Origin: Gammaproteobacteria bacterium
GTDB taxonomy: Bacteria; Pseudomonadota; Gammaproteobacteria; Xanthomonadales; Wenzhouxiangellaceae
Length of the DNA stretch: 51,160 nucleotides
Direction of reading: 5' to 3'
NCBI GenBank assembly: GCA_003567685.1
Contig: PWYW01000100.1
Span: 1-51,160, forward strand
Part shown: in pieces, positions 35,544 through 42,931 of the stretch
Numbering within the stretch: position 1 is the first letter of the stretch
Layout: each line of letters starts with the position of its first letter
The notes under the pieces: generated by a model
What the model saw: the letters and a program-made list of their open reading frames with translations, nothing else
The model's database searches: none
What the model was told of the DNA's origin: nothing
Program-made: the position numbers and the translations under genes

Positions 35544-35768
35544 ATGATGACGCACATTCAACCTCGACTGACTCGCCGTGAACTGCAGTCACTGATCCGT
35601 CGCCACGCCTGGACTCGTCTGGCCCGTCGGCTGAAAACGGCTGACCCCAGTGACATCGCCGCGCAGATGCCCGGACTCCACCCCAACCAGCGCGCGCTGG
35701 TCGCCCGTCTGCTGGATTCGCGGGAACCTTCGGCCAAGGCCACAGGGGCCGCCACAGGTCCGATGTAA
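35544..35768 (+). CDS. Free-standing MgtE N-domain-like mini-protein 2
   Basis: 74 aa from ATG 35544, or 73 from ATG 35547; AAGGAG lies 4-7 nt upstream, a strong ribosome site. Very basic (many Arg) first half. The pattern LTRRELQSLIRRHAWTRL, then ADPSDIAAQMPGLHP and RALVARLLD, follows the helix-DIA-helix rhythm of the MgtE N-domain (compare QDIAEAISQLDDE in the full-length MgtE). It is shorter and more divergent than mini-protein 1 and ends in a Gly/Ala-rich tail. The homology is inferred by eye. The charge contrast with mini-protein 1 (acidic versus basic) could allow the two to pair. Confidence 0.6.
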   Translation: MMTHIQPRLTRRELQSLIRRHAWTRLARRLKTADPSDIAAQMPGLHPNQRALVARLLDSREPSAKATGAATGPM

Positions 35769-35833
35769 ACTAGTACGTCGATCCAGGCGCCTGAGCCATC
35801 GCTCGAACGCCTGGAATACTCTGGAGACCGAAT

Positions 35834-37045
35834 GTGAATTCGACCGACTCAAAAAAAGCCCGCGAGAGCACTACCGCTGCGCTGCAACAGGCAGCTGCGC
35901 GATCGCGCGCCGCTGATACGGCTGACGCCAAGCGCGCCACCTGGATTGCCGCTGCGCTCGACGGTTTTCTGGGTGCCGTCAAGGTAGTCACCGGTTTGGT
36001 TGTGGGCTCGGCGGCGCTGATCGCCGATGGCATCCACTCGGTTTCCGACCTCATCACCGACGGCTTCGTTCTGGCCGCCACCCACTATGGCCGGCAAGGG
36101 CCGGATCACGATCACCAGTACGGTCACGGCCGCATCGAAACGCTGGCGACCTTGCTGCTCGGCAGCGTGCTGATTTTCGTCGCCGGCGCGATTGTCTGGG
36201 CCAGCATGTACCGACTGGCCACTGGCGTCCAGATTTCGCCTCCCGGGCTGATCGCCATGCTGATCGCCCTGCTGGCAATGATCAGCAAGGAAGCCCTCTT
36301 TCATTACACCATGCGGGTAGCGAAGCGCACCAAGTCCAAGCTGCTGGAAGGCAATGCCTGGCATTCACGCACGGATGTTCTCTCGACGGGTGCGGTATTG
36401 GTCGCTCTGGTCGGAGCCCAGTTCGGTGCCGGCTGGATGGATGCGGTTGCCGCTGCCCTGGTGGGCATCCTGGTCGGCAAAGTTGGCTGGGACCTGGTCT
36501 GGGAATCCGCCCGTGAGCTGGTGGATACCGCCGTGCCCCCGGAAACGCATCAACGGCTGGAAGAAACCGCCATAGCGGTCGCCGGCGTGGAGGGGGTTCA
36601 TGACCTTCGAACCCGACAGTCCGCAGGTCGGATCATGGTGGATTTGCACATCGTGGTGGCCCCGAAGATCAGCGTGTCGGAAGCCCATGAAATCGGCAAC
36701 GAAGTCAGCCGCCAGATGCGCGCAGCCTGCAAGGACATTGCCGATGTCACTTTCCACATCGACCCGGAAGACGACGAAGGACAGGGTGACCCCAGTCAAC
36801 TGCCCGGCCTGCCATTGCGCCCGGCCGTGGAAGCCATGCTGGAGGAACGCTGGTCACCATTGCCGGCCTGGACCGCGATTCACGAGGTCCGTTTGCATTA
36901 CCTGGATGACAAGGTCAGCCTCGAAGTCTGGCTGGATCCGAACGGTCAACCCGTGGTCGACCAAACACTCGCTGCTCAGCTCACCAAGACCCTGGACGAC
37001 CTGCCCTGGTTAGATGAGGTTCAAATCGTCGGCCGCCTGACCTAG
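35834..37045 (+). CDS. CDF-family divalent metal exporter
   Basis: 403 aa from GTG 35834 (GGAG about 8 nt upstream; an out-of-frame ATG overlaps it). Cation diffusion facilitators export Zn, Mn, Fe or Co in exchange for protons. Six membrane segments with the paired metal motifs ADGIHSVSD in TM2 and NAWHSRTD in TM5 (each a His-x3-Asp). A His-rich loop, GPDHDHQYGHGR, follows TM2. The cytoplasmic C-terminal domain (from about residue 245) starts with the expected ferredoxin-like fold and is followed by an extra region of about 90 residues (EERWSPLPAWTAIHEVRLHY and on) that repeats that style. Ion specificity is open; context suggests Mg-related or Mn export. Confidence 0.9.
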   Translation: MNSTDSKKARESTTAALQQAAARSRAADTADAKRATWIAAALDGFLGAVKVVTGLVVGSAALIADGIHSVSDLITDGFVLAATHYGRQGPDHDHQYGHGRIETLATLLLGSVLIFVAGAIVWASMYRLATGVQISPPGLIAMLIALLAMISKEALFHYTMRVAKRTKSKLLEGNAWHSRTDVLSTGAVLVALVGAQFGAGWMDAVAAALVGILVGKVGWDLVWESARELVDTAVPPETHQRLEETAIAVAGVEGVHDLRTRQSAGRIMVDLHIVVAPKISVSEAHEIGNEVSRQMRAACKDIADVTFHIDPEDDEGQGDPSQLPGLPLRPAVEAMLEERWSPLPAWTAIHEVRLHYLDDKVSLEVWLDPNGQPVVDQTLAAQLTKTLDDLPWLDEVQIVGRLT

Positions 37046-37059
37046 TCGGGGAGCACCTG

Positions 37060-38652
37060 ATGCATTTCATCAACCTAGTCGGCGGCATATTGCTGATCCT
37101 GCTCGGGCTTCGAACCCTGCGCAAGGGGTTTGCCCGGGTAACCGGCGGTGACCTGCTTGACTGGCTGCAAGACTTCACCCGCACCCGGCTGCGTGCCCTG
37201 ATTGGCGGCATCGCTGCTGGCGTTGTCATGCCCTCATCCACGGCCATGGCCATGCTGTCGGTCGACATGACCCGTGACGAACGGGCCAACTGGCGCAACG
37301 TACTGGCCGTTTTGCTGGGGGCGCAACTGGGCATCACCGTGCTGGTTCAGGTGCTGGCCTTCAACCTGCAGGACTATGTCGGCATTCTGCTCGCCGTGGG
37401 CGGCGTATTGTTCCTGTTTATCGAACGCTCCCGCCCCAAAGGAATTGGGCAGGCTCTGCTGGCGTTGGCCTTTATCTTGATTGGCATGGGCTTCATTTCT
37501 TCGTCAGCCGCGCAGATTGGCGGCGACCCGGCGGTCGAAAACCTGTTTGCCGCTCTGGCCGCCCTGCCCTGGCTGTTCCTGATTGGCGCCCTGCTGCTGA
37601 CCCTGGCCGTGCAGTCCTCCACCGCCTCGATCGCCCTGGCCCTCGGTCTGGTTGCCAGTGGTCAGGTCAGCCTGGAAATGCTGCTGTTATGGGTAATCGG
37701 CGCCAATATCGGCTTGTGCCTGACTGCACTGATTGCCGGCTGGGCCAGGCTGGACGCGCGGCGGCTCGGTCTGGCCGTACTGCTGATCAAACTACCGCTG
37801 GCGCTGGTTTGCGTGGCACTGGTTCAGGGGCTGGGCACAGCCACGCTGGAAACCTTGCCTGGCACTACCCATCAGCAGGCTGCCTGGGCACACACGCTGT
37901 TCAATCTGGTCGCTTGCCTGGCCATCGCTGCGGCCTCGCCACTGGAGAACCTGACCCGCAGCCTGATCCCGCCACCACCAGAGCAAGGCGAAGACAGCGA
38001 CCCGTCGCGACTCGACCCGCTGCTGCTGCAAAACCCGGCGCTGGCCATCAACGCCGCGTTGCGCGAAACCCTGCGGATCTTTGACACTTTGCACGTCATG
38101 CGGGAAGAAATTGTCGGGCAGATACGCGAGGGTGCCATCCGTGACGGCTTGGCCATTGGCATCGCGCGGCGCAGCCGCCGCATCCTCAAGAATCGCGAGG
38201 ACATGATGCGTTTCCTTGATGCCGTACCCGACGACGCGCTGGGCGCCGACGATGCCAGCCTGAAAGAGACCATGGACGATTTCCTGCGCGAACTGCCGCT
38301 GATCGTCCGGACGCTGGGCCGCGAACTGCTTGATGAAACCCAGACACTGCTCGAAAAGCACATTGATGAACTGCCGGGCTACCGGGACCTGTTGCTGGAA
38401 GCCTCCGACCGGTTGGGACGGCAAATGGAGAGCGTATCCAGAATGCTGCTGCAAGAGCGCCCGGAACTGGGTCGGGAAATCCTCAAGAACAAGCGCGACA
38501 ACAGCAGCTGGCTGATCCGCCACAAGCGCTCTAGAAGCGACCTGCCGATGTCGGCCTGGGAAATCCTCGACGACTTCCAGCAACTCAACCGCCGCCTGAG
38601 CGGCGTGGCCTACGTGTACTGCCGGGATGAGCCGGGAGTGGATGGTCTTTAA
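37060..38652 (+). CDS. Na+/phosphate cotransporter family protein with PhoU-like tail
   Basis: 530 aa, ATG 14 bp after the CDF stop with GGGGAG 6 nt upstream. Two inverted Na/Pi-cotransporter repeats (PF02690) carry the hallmark Ser-Ser-Thr motifs MPSSTAMAM (residues about 57-65) and VQSSTASIALALG (about 186-198). After a Pro-rich linker near residue 310, a helical PhoU-like domain runs from about 330 to 525. Bacterial relatives (NptA/YjbB type) move phosphate, some as exporters. Cotranscription with a metal exporter and MgtE genes suggests balancing of Mg2+ and phosphate. Confidence 0.88.
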   Translation: MHFINLVGGILLILLGLRTLRKGFARVTGGDLLDWLQDFTRTRLRALIGGIAAGVVMPSSTAMAMLSVDMTRDERANWRNVLAVLLGAQLGITVLVQVLAFNLQDYVGILLAVGGVLFLFIERSRPKGIGQALLALAFILIGMGFISSSAAQIGGDPAVENLFAALAALPWLFLIGALLLTLAVQSSTASIALALGLVASGQVSLEMLLLWVIGANIGLCLTALIAGWARLDARRLGLAVLLIKLPLALVCVALVQGLGTATLETLPGTTHQQAAWAHTLFNLVACLAIAAASPLENLTRSLIPPPPEQGEDSDPSRLDPLLLQNPALAINAALRETLRIFDTLHVMREEIVGQIREGAIRDGLAIGIARRSRRILKNREDMMRFLDAVPDDALGADDASLKETMDDFLRELPLIVRTLGRELLDETQTLLEKHIDELPGYRDLLLEASDRLGRQMESVSRMLLQERPELGREILKNKRDNSSWLIRHKRSRSDLPMSAWEILDDFQQLNRRLSGVAYVYCRDEPGVDGL

Positions 38653-38732
38653 CCAAAAACTACCGCGCTCGACCATGAACCGTGACATACGTGTAATCAT
38701 TAACGGGCAAATACTGGATCAAAGGCAAAAGA

Positions 38733-40106
38733 ATGTCGGAAAAAGGTGCAATTATCGAGTTACTGGCCCTGCTGAAGCTGGGCCGAGACACCGAGCTGAA
38801 CGAACAGCTGGAAGAAATGGCCGTGCAGGATATTGCCGAGGCCATTTCCCAGCTCGACGACGAAAGCGAACGCCTTAAACTTCTGATGTCTCTGCAGCAA
38901 GAACGCAGAACCGACACCTTTTCCTACTTGCCCCACAGCCTGCAGCGAGAGATGCTGGTCTCACTGGACGACCGCGACTCACGAAAGATCCTGCACGAGT
39001 TGGTCCCTGATGATCGGACGGCCTTTCTCGAAAATCTTGATGCCGAGGAACTCGAGGGCTTCCTCAAGCTGCTGGCACCGGAAGACCTGAAACAGTCGCT
39101 GAAGCTGCTGGGCTATCCGGAAGAGTCGATCGGGCGCCTTATGACCCCCCGATTTGTCTCGGTTCGCCCCCAGTGGACCGTCGCCCGTGCCTTGGATCAT
39201 ATCCGGCACGAGGCCAACCGGGGCGAGACCGTCAACTTCGTGTTCGTCACGGACAATCGCGGACGCCTTCTGGATGCCGTCAAGCTTAAAGATTTCATCC
39301 TGGCTCGCCAGGACGCGAAAGTTGAAACCCTGATGGACGAGGAGTACTACTCAGTCCAGGCCTCCGCGGACCGGGAAGAGGCCGTTCAGGTTATCCAGCA
39401 CTATGACATCAACACGCTGGCGGTGACTGACAAGAACGGCATGATGTTGGGCATCGTGACCGTGGATGACATCATGGACGTCGCCGAGCAGGAAACCACC
39501 GAGGACTTCCACAAACTTGGCGCAACCGGTAACGTCAACATCTCGATCCGTGAAGCAAGCCCGGCATTTCTCTATCGCAAACGAATTGGCTGGCTGATGA
39601 TCCTGGTCCTGGTCAATCTGGTATCAGGCCTTTCGATTGCCATGTTCGAAGACGCCATTGAAGCCGTCATCGCGCTGGTGTTCTTCTTGCCCCTGATCAT
39701 TGCCAGTTCGGGCAATGCTGGCTCTCAATCCGCCACCCTGATGGTTCGAGCGCTGGCCATTGGTGACGTCGACACCAAGGATTGGTTGCGCCTCTGGGGC
39801 AAGGAGTTTTCTGTAGCACTTGCCCTAGGACTGACCATGGGACTGGCCGTGTCCGTGATCGGCGCCTGGCGTGGTGGGCCGGATCTGGCCGTTCAATTGG
39901 CCATGGTGGTTGGATTTGCCATGCTTGCGGTCGTGATCATGGGGGCAATGATCGGGATGCTGCTTCCGTTCCTTCTGCAACGCTTCAACATGGACCCGGC
40001 AACGGCCAGTACACCCTTGATTACGTCTGTCGCCGACGTAGTCGGCATCCTGATTTACTTCTCGATCGCCAGTGCCATCCTGAGCCTGCCAAGCCCGCTA
40101 AGCTAG
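38733..40106 (+). CDS. mgtE: Full-length MgtE magnesium transporter
   Basis: 457 aa, the standard size. Residues 1-130 form the N-domain superhelix (IIELLALLKLGR, DIAEAISQLDDES), 130-255 two CBS domains (GRLMTPRFVSVRP, then LAVTDKNGMMLGIVTVDDIMD), a connecting plug helix, and five membrane segments (about 285-455). FFLPLIIASSGNAGSQS is the conserved TM2-3 region, and the pore Asp435 lies in TSVADVVGILIYF. Mg2+ binding between the cytoplasmic domains closes the channel when the cell is replete. It lies 80 bp after the phosphate transporter with only a weak ribosome site (AAAGG). It is the in-window reference for recognising the split version at 34088-35768. Confidence 0.96.
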   Translation: MSEKGAIIELLALLKLGRDTELNEQLEEMAVQDIAEAISQLDDESERLKLLMSLQQERRTDTFSYLPHSLQREMLVSLDDRDSRKILHELVPDDRTAFLENLDAEELEGFLKLLAPEDLKQSLKLLGYPEESIGRLMTPRFVSVRPQWTVARALDHIRHEANRGETVNFVFVTDNRGRLLDAVKLKDFILARQDAKVETLMDEEYYSVQASADREEAVQVIQHYDINTLAVTDKNGMMLGIVTVDDIMDVAEQETTEDFHKLGATGNVNISIREASPAFLYRKRIGWLMILVLVNLVSGLSIAMFEDAIEAVIALVFFLPLIIASSGNAGSQSATLMVRALAIGDVDTKDWLRLWGKEFSVALALGLTMGLAVSVIGAWRGGPDLAVQLAMVVGFAMLAVVIMGAMIGMLLPFLLQRFNMDPATASTPLITSVADVVGILIYFSIASAILSLPSPLS

Positions 40107-40128
40107 CGGGCCAATCACTCACAATCAG

Positions 40129-40719
40129 CTACTGCTTGACCCAGCGATAAAACCGCATTGGCGGAATGTTCAACCATTCCATTTGCACATCAGGCGTGCC
40201 CATTTCCGGGGCCCCCAGCCGACCGACGTGGCCGCGAAACTGATAGGCCAGGAAAATGCCACCGGGCGCAAGGCAATCCCGTACAGCGCGGATGATGGAC
40301 TGGCCAATCTCCTGCGGCATGGTCGAAAACGGAATGCCGGAGATGACCGCATCCGGTGCCGGAAGCGAATGCTCTTGCAGGATGTCGGCGATATCGGTGG
40401 CGCTGCCGGTGTGCGGTATAAGGCGCGGGTCACCGAGTGCTTCCAGAAGCTCTGAAAAACGCGGATCCAGCTCGATGGTCAGCAGACGACTCTGCGACGG
40501 CATGGCCTCGAGCAGGGCCTTGGTGGTGCCACCGGTGCCTGGCCCAAGCTCGACCACGCAGCGGGCGTTGGCAAGATCAGCCGTCCTGACCAGCCGCTCT
40601 TCGAGGAAGCGGGAGCTGGGTATTACCGATCCGACCTGGCCAGGACTTCTCAGAAAGCCGCGAAAGAAATCGAACCCTCGAACCGAACGCCGAGAGCCGC
40701 TTGCCGATGAATTTGCCAA
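40129..40719 (-). CDS. Phospholipid N-methyltransferase-like SAM methyltransferase
   Basis: 196 aa; the only usable upstream start is TTG 40719. Class I SAM fold: FFRGFLRSPGQVGSVIPSSRFL (PmtA-type N-terminal motif), then VVELGPGTGGTTKALL as the SAM-binding motif I, TIELDPRFSE, and the NPPF-equivalent loop reads VISGIPFSTMP. This group methylates phosphatidylethanolamine towards phosphatidylcholine in some bacteria and is otherwise misannotated as rRNA adenine dimethylase. Substrate not proven. It is convergent with mgtE. Confidence 0.8.
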   Translation of the reverse strand: MANSSASGSRRSVRGFDFFRGFLRSPGQVGSVIPSSRFLEERLVRTADLANARCVVELGPGTGGTTKALLEAMPSQSRLLTIELDPRFSELLEALGDPRLIPHTGSATDIADILQEHSLPAPDAVISGIPFSTMPQEIGQSIIRAVRDCLAPGGIFLAYQFRGHVGRLGAPEMGTPDVQMEWLNIPPMRFYRWVKQ

Positions 40720-40984
40720 GAGACTGGAACCCTGTTTTGAACCCGCCTGATTCTATCAGCCAACTCCGTTGCCGCCTACACCCGCCAACAGGATTTCTGC
40801 GCATCGGGAAAGAGTCGGCAACAGGGGTTTACCTGCCAAGCGTTTGGCGGTATCCTTTCGCGCCTCGAATGACTTGATCAACGGCCCCTGACATGAGGCC
40901 TTTGGTCGAATAAGCGGTTCGCAAGAATCGCCTGCCTGGAACGGCCGCCAAGCATCGGCGAAAAGGTGCAACAATACAGTTTAC

Positions 40985-41137
40985 GGAGAGGTGGCCGAGT
41001 GGCTGAAGGCGCTCCCCTGCTAAGGGAGTATAGGGTTAAAAGCCCTATCGAGGGTTCGACCCGAGCGCAGCGAGGACGATGCGCGCCAGCGCACCCGAAG
41101 GGCAAGCCCTGAAAGGGCGCAGTCAATCCCTCCCTCG
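40985..41137 (+). pseudogene. Interrupted tRNA-Ser(GCU) copy
   Basis: The first 75 bases (40985-41059) are identical to the intact tRNA-Ser at 41210: acceptor 5' strand, D-arm, anticodon loop CTGCTAA and variable arm. After TTCGA in the T-loop the sequence switches to a 66-nt GC-rich insert (41060-41125) and then resumes ATCCCTCCCTC. The acceptor 3' strand is damaged: CCTCGTG instead of CCTCTCC, with no CCA. Only 4-5 acceptor pairs remain, so it is unlikely to be a working tRNA unless the insert is removed. Confidence 0.85.
41060..41125 (+). other. 66-nt GC-rich insert in a tRNA-Ser T-loop
   Basis: It begins CCCGAGCGCAGCGAGG and ends GGGCGCAGTCA. Internal short stems: TGCGC/GCGCA and CCC/GGG pairs. 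It interrupts the conserved T-loop between TTCGA and ATCCCT. A different but related insert, also starting CCGAGC(C)GCAG(G)CGAG, occupies the same T-loop position in the tRNA-Ser fragment at 42797-42864. It is not a group I intron (too short) and has no reading frame. Confidence 0.75.
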
Positions 41138-41209
41138 TGCGATTCGCAAGAATCGCCTGCCGGAAACGGCCGCCAAGCATCGGCGAAAAGGTGCAACAAT
41201 ACAGTTTAC

Positions 41210-41302
41210 GGAGAGGTGGCCGAGTGGCTGAAGGCGCTCCCCTGCTAAGGGAGTATAGGGTTAAAAGCCCTATCGAGGGTTCGAATCCCTCCCTCTCCGC
41301 CA
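41210..41302 (+). tRNA. tRNA-Ser (anticodon GCT)
   Basis: 93 nt including encoded CCA. Acceptor GGAGAGG pairs with CCTCTCC; discriminator G; anticodon loop CTGCTAA in stem CTCCC/GGGAG gives GCT (reads AGC/AGU). Long variable arm, TAGGGTTAAAAGCCCTA; T-arm GAGGG-TTCGAAT-CCCTC. This is the intact one of the tandem pair. Confidence 0.97.
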
Positions 41303-41311
41303 TCATTAAAG

Positions 41312-41335
41312 AACCCCGCCTTGGCGGGGTTTTTT
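41312..41335 (+). terminator. Rho-independent terminator of tRNA-Ser(GCU)
   Basis: 8-bp stem AACCCCGC/GCGGGGTT (41312-41319 with 41324-41331), 4-nt loop, T-run 41330-41335. Flanking ATTAAA/TTTAAT extends it symmetrically. The same terminator type recurs at both ends of the tRNA-Ser fragment on the other side of the two-gene cassette. Confidence 0.9.
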
Positions 41336-41371
41336 AATGATCCAAACATCAAACTCCTCTAATATAGAGGG

Positions 41372-42325
41372 ATGAACTCCCAACCCACCCCCTTTTGCGC
41401 CCACATCCCGCTGCCGCTGTTTGCCTCCGTGATGGGCCTGTGTGGCCTGGCCATGGTCTGGCACAGCGCTGCAATACACTGGCAGTTTTCATCCCTGCCA
41501 GCCGACCTGATCACGCTTCTGGCGGCGATCGTTTTCGGCCTGTTACTGATGCTTTACGGCTACAAAGTTGTAGCCTGCGGCGACCGGGTGATGGCAGAGC
41601 TGCGCCATCCCGTCCGGATAAATTTTCTGCCAACCCTTTCTATCAACCTGATCCTGCTTGGAATTCTTTCCCGTGAATGGTTGCCGTCGGCATCGCTCTG
41701 GCTATGGATGACCGGGGCGGCATTTCAACTGCTGTTCACCCTGATCATCGTCACCATCTGGATTGAAAGCGAGCGGCCCAGCGCCAGCATCAACCCGGCC
41801 TGGTTCATCCCCGCCGTCGGCAACGTCCTGGTACCCATCGCCGCAGTCCCGGCTGGATATCCCATGGTCGGGTGGTTCTTCATGGCCATCGGCCTGTTTT
41901 TCTGGCTGACCATGAACACCATCGTGTTCTATCGCCTGATCACCAAGCCGGCACTGGAAGACCCGATGCGGCCGACGCTGATGATCCTGCTGGCACCACC
42001 GGCAGTAGGCTTCATGGCTTGGGTCAATCTGGCTGGCCAGGTTGATGCCTTCGCCACCCTGCTCTACCTCATGTCCGTATTCATTGCCGCACTGCTCGTT
42101 CTTCAGGTACCGCGCTTCATCAAACTCCCATTTTTTCCATCCTGGTGGGCTTACACGTTCCCAATGGCCGCCTTTACCAGTGCGTCATTTCGTTTCCTGC
42201 CACTACAGCAGACAAGCATCGACCCGATCCTGGCTTTCCTCGCCGGACTGTCGACACTGGTCATTCTGACCGTGGCAGCCCGAACGCTGCTTGCTGTCGT
42301 TCGAGGGGAACTGGCGGGCCATTGA
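41372..42325 (+). CDS. TehA/SLAC1-type (TDT family) anion channel or dicarboxylate transporter
   Basis: 317 aa with ten predicted membrane segments. The N-terminus (PLPLFASVMGLCGLAMVW) is the TDT family hallmark, and AWFIPAVGNVLVPIAA matches the TM5 region of TehA. FWLTMNTIVFYRLI and PSWWAYTFPMAAFTSAS are further family segments; the latter holds the region of the pore-gating Phe of TehA. Members pass small anions or dicarboxylates or export tellurite and sulfite; the cargo is not known here. It sits between two inverted tRNA-Ser loci together with a cupin gene. Confidence 0.88.
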   Translation: MNSQPTPFCAHIPLPLFASVMGLCGLAMVWHSAAIHWQFSSLPADLITLLAAIVFGLLLMLYGYKVVACGDRVMAELRHPVRINFLPTLSINLILLGILSREWLPSASLWLWMTGAAFQLLFTLIIVTIWIESERPSASINPAWFIPAVGNVLVPIAAVPAGYPMVGWFFMAIGLFFWLTMNTIVFYRLITKPALEDPMRPTLMILLAPPAVGFMAWVNLAGQVDAFATLLYLMSVFIAALLVLQVPRFIKLPFFPSWWAYTFPMAAFTSASFRFLPLQQTSIDPILAFLAGLSTLVILTVAARTLLAVVRGELAGH

Positions 42326-42372
42326 AATCAATTTTGATAGGCTGAAACGATAATTTTTGCGGGAGAAACCGT

Positions 42373-42750
42373 ATGTCCGACATCGACAAGGCAATCGTGC
42401 CAATTTTGAAACGCACCATGAATAACGACGCTTTCCGGGATGAAGTCATTACCGGAAAGGAATGCCAGGTTGTCCTGATGGCCCTTCAACCCGGCGAGGA
42501 AATTGGCGCTGAGGTTCACGATGACCATGACCAGATCCTGATCATCGTTGAGGGTAACGGCCAGGCGGTCTTGAGTGGACAGGCGCGCGAAATCGGCGCC
42601 AATGACCTGGTCTTTGTCCACGCCGGGGTGGAGCACAATTTCATCAATACCGGCAAGCGTACGCTCAAGCTCTACACGGTGTACGCGCCGCCAGAGCATG
42701 CAGCCGGAACGCACCACGACACCAAGAAAGAGGCAGACGAAGCCGGGTAA
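42373..42750 (+). CDS. Small cupin-domain protein
   Basis: 125 aa single cupin barrel: GEEIGAEVHDDHDQILIIVEG (cupin motif 1 with His/His/Gln-Glu-type ligands) and DLVFVHAGVEHNFINTG (motif 2 with His). GGGAGAA lies 5-7 nt before the ATG. This subgroup is often annotated as mannose-6-phosphate isomerase-like but has no proven activity. It follows the TDT channel by 47 bp and is probably cotranscribed. Confidence 0.88.
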   Translation: MSDIDKAIVPILKRTMNNDAFRDEVITGKECQVVLMALQPGEEIGAEVHDDHDQILIIVEGNGQAVLSGQAREIGANDLVFVHAGVEHNFINTGKRTLKLYTVYAPPEHAAGTHHDTKKEADEAG

Positions 42751-42768
42751 TCAGGCGAATGCTTGGAG

Positions 42769-42791
42769 ACCCCGCCAGGGCGGGGTTCTTT
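42769..42791 (+). terminator. Terminator after the cupin gene
   Basis: Stem ACCCCGC/GCGGGGT (42769-42775 with 42780-42786), then TTCTTTAAT. Its minus-strand reading is almost identical to the terminator behind tRNA-Ser(GCU), pointing to copying between the two loci. Confidence 0.75.
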
Positions 42792-42796
42792 AATGA

Positions 42797-42864
42797 TGGC
42801 GGAGAGGGAGGGATTGCTTCCGCTTCGCTACAGCGAGCTCGCCTGCGGCTCGGTTCGAACCCGG
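42797..42864 (-). pseudogene. 3' fragment of a tRNA-Ser with T-loop insert
   Basis: Minus strand. CCA (42799-42797), discriminator G, acceptor CCTCTCC and T-stem CCCTC are intact and identical to both real tRNA-Ser genes. Beyond AT of the T-loop comes a 40-nt insert (42815-42854) that reads CCGAGCCGCAGGCGAG on the minus strand before the other half of the T-loop (TTCGA, 42855-42859). No acceptor 5' strand, D-arm or anticodon follows. It mirrors the broken copy at 40985, which keeps the 5' half. Confidence 0.75.
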
Positions 42865-42896
42865 GTTCTCATCCGGACTCCCCCTATCCACGATCA

Positions 42897-42926
42897 TTAA
42901 AAAACCCCGCCGAGGCGGGGCTTTTT
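42897..42926 (-). terminator. Rho-independent terminator of tRNA-Ser(CGA)
   Basis: Stem CCCCGC/GCGGGG (42905-42910 with 42915-42920); T-run on the minus strand at 42904-42899. It lies 12 bp after the tRNA CCA. It works on the plus strand as well (CTTTTT). Confidence 0.85.
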
Positions 42927-42931
42927 AATGA

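Larger units (their letters stand above)
40918..41284 (+). repeat. Tandem duplication (225-bp period) of the tRNA-Ser 5' region
   Basis: Bases 40918-41059 recur at 41143-41284 with only a couple of mismatches near the start (CCTGGAACGG against CCGGAAACGG). The shared unit holds about 67 bp of upstream sequence and the tRNA-Ser(GCU) up to TTCGA of the T-loop. Between copies lie the T-loop insert and a degenerate tRNA 3' end. Upstream, 40720-40917 holds no gene or clear signal that I can see. Confidence 0.9.

Noticed and set aside
41060-41125. Group I or archaeal-type tRNA intron
   Set aside because: The insert is too short for a self-splicing intron, is in the T-loop rather than the anticodon loop, and the tRNA 3' end is also damaged.
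40878-41306. Minus-strand frame of 142 codons over the tRNA-Ser pair
   Set aside because: It contains the repeated peptide that arises from antisense translation of tRNA-Ser and is a common annotation artefact.
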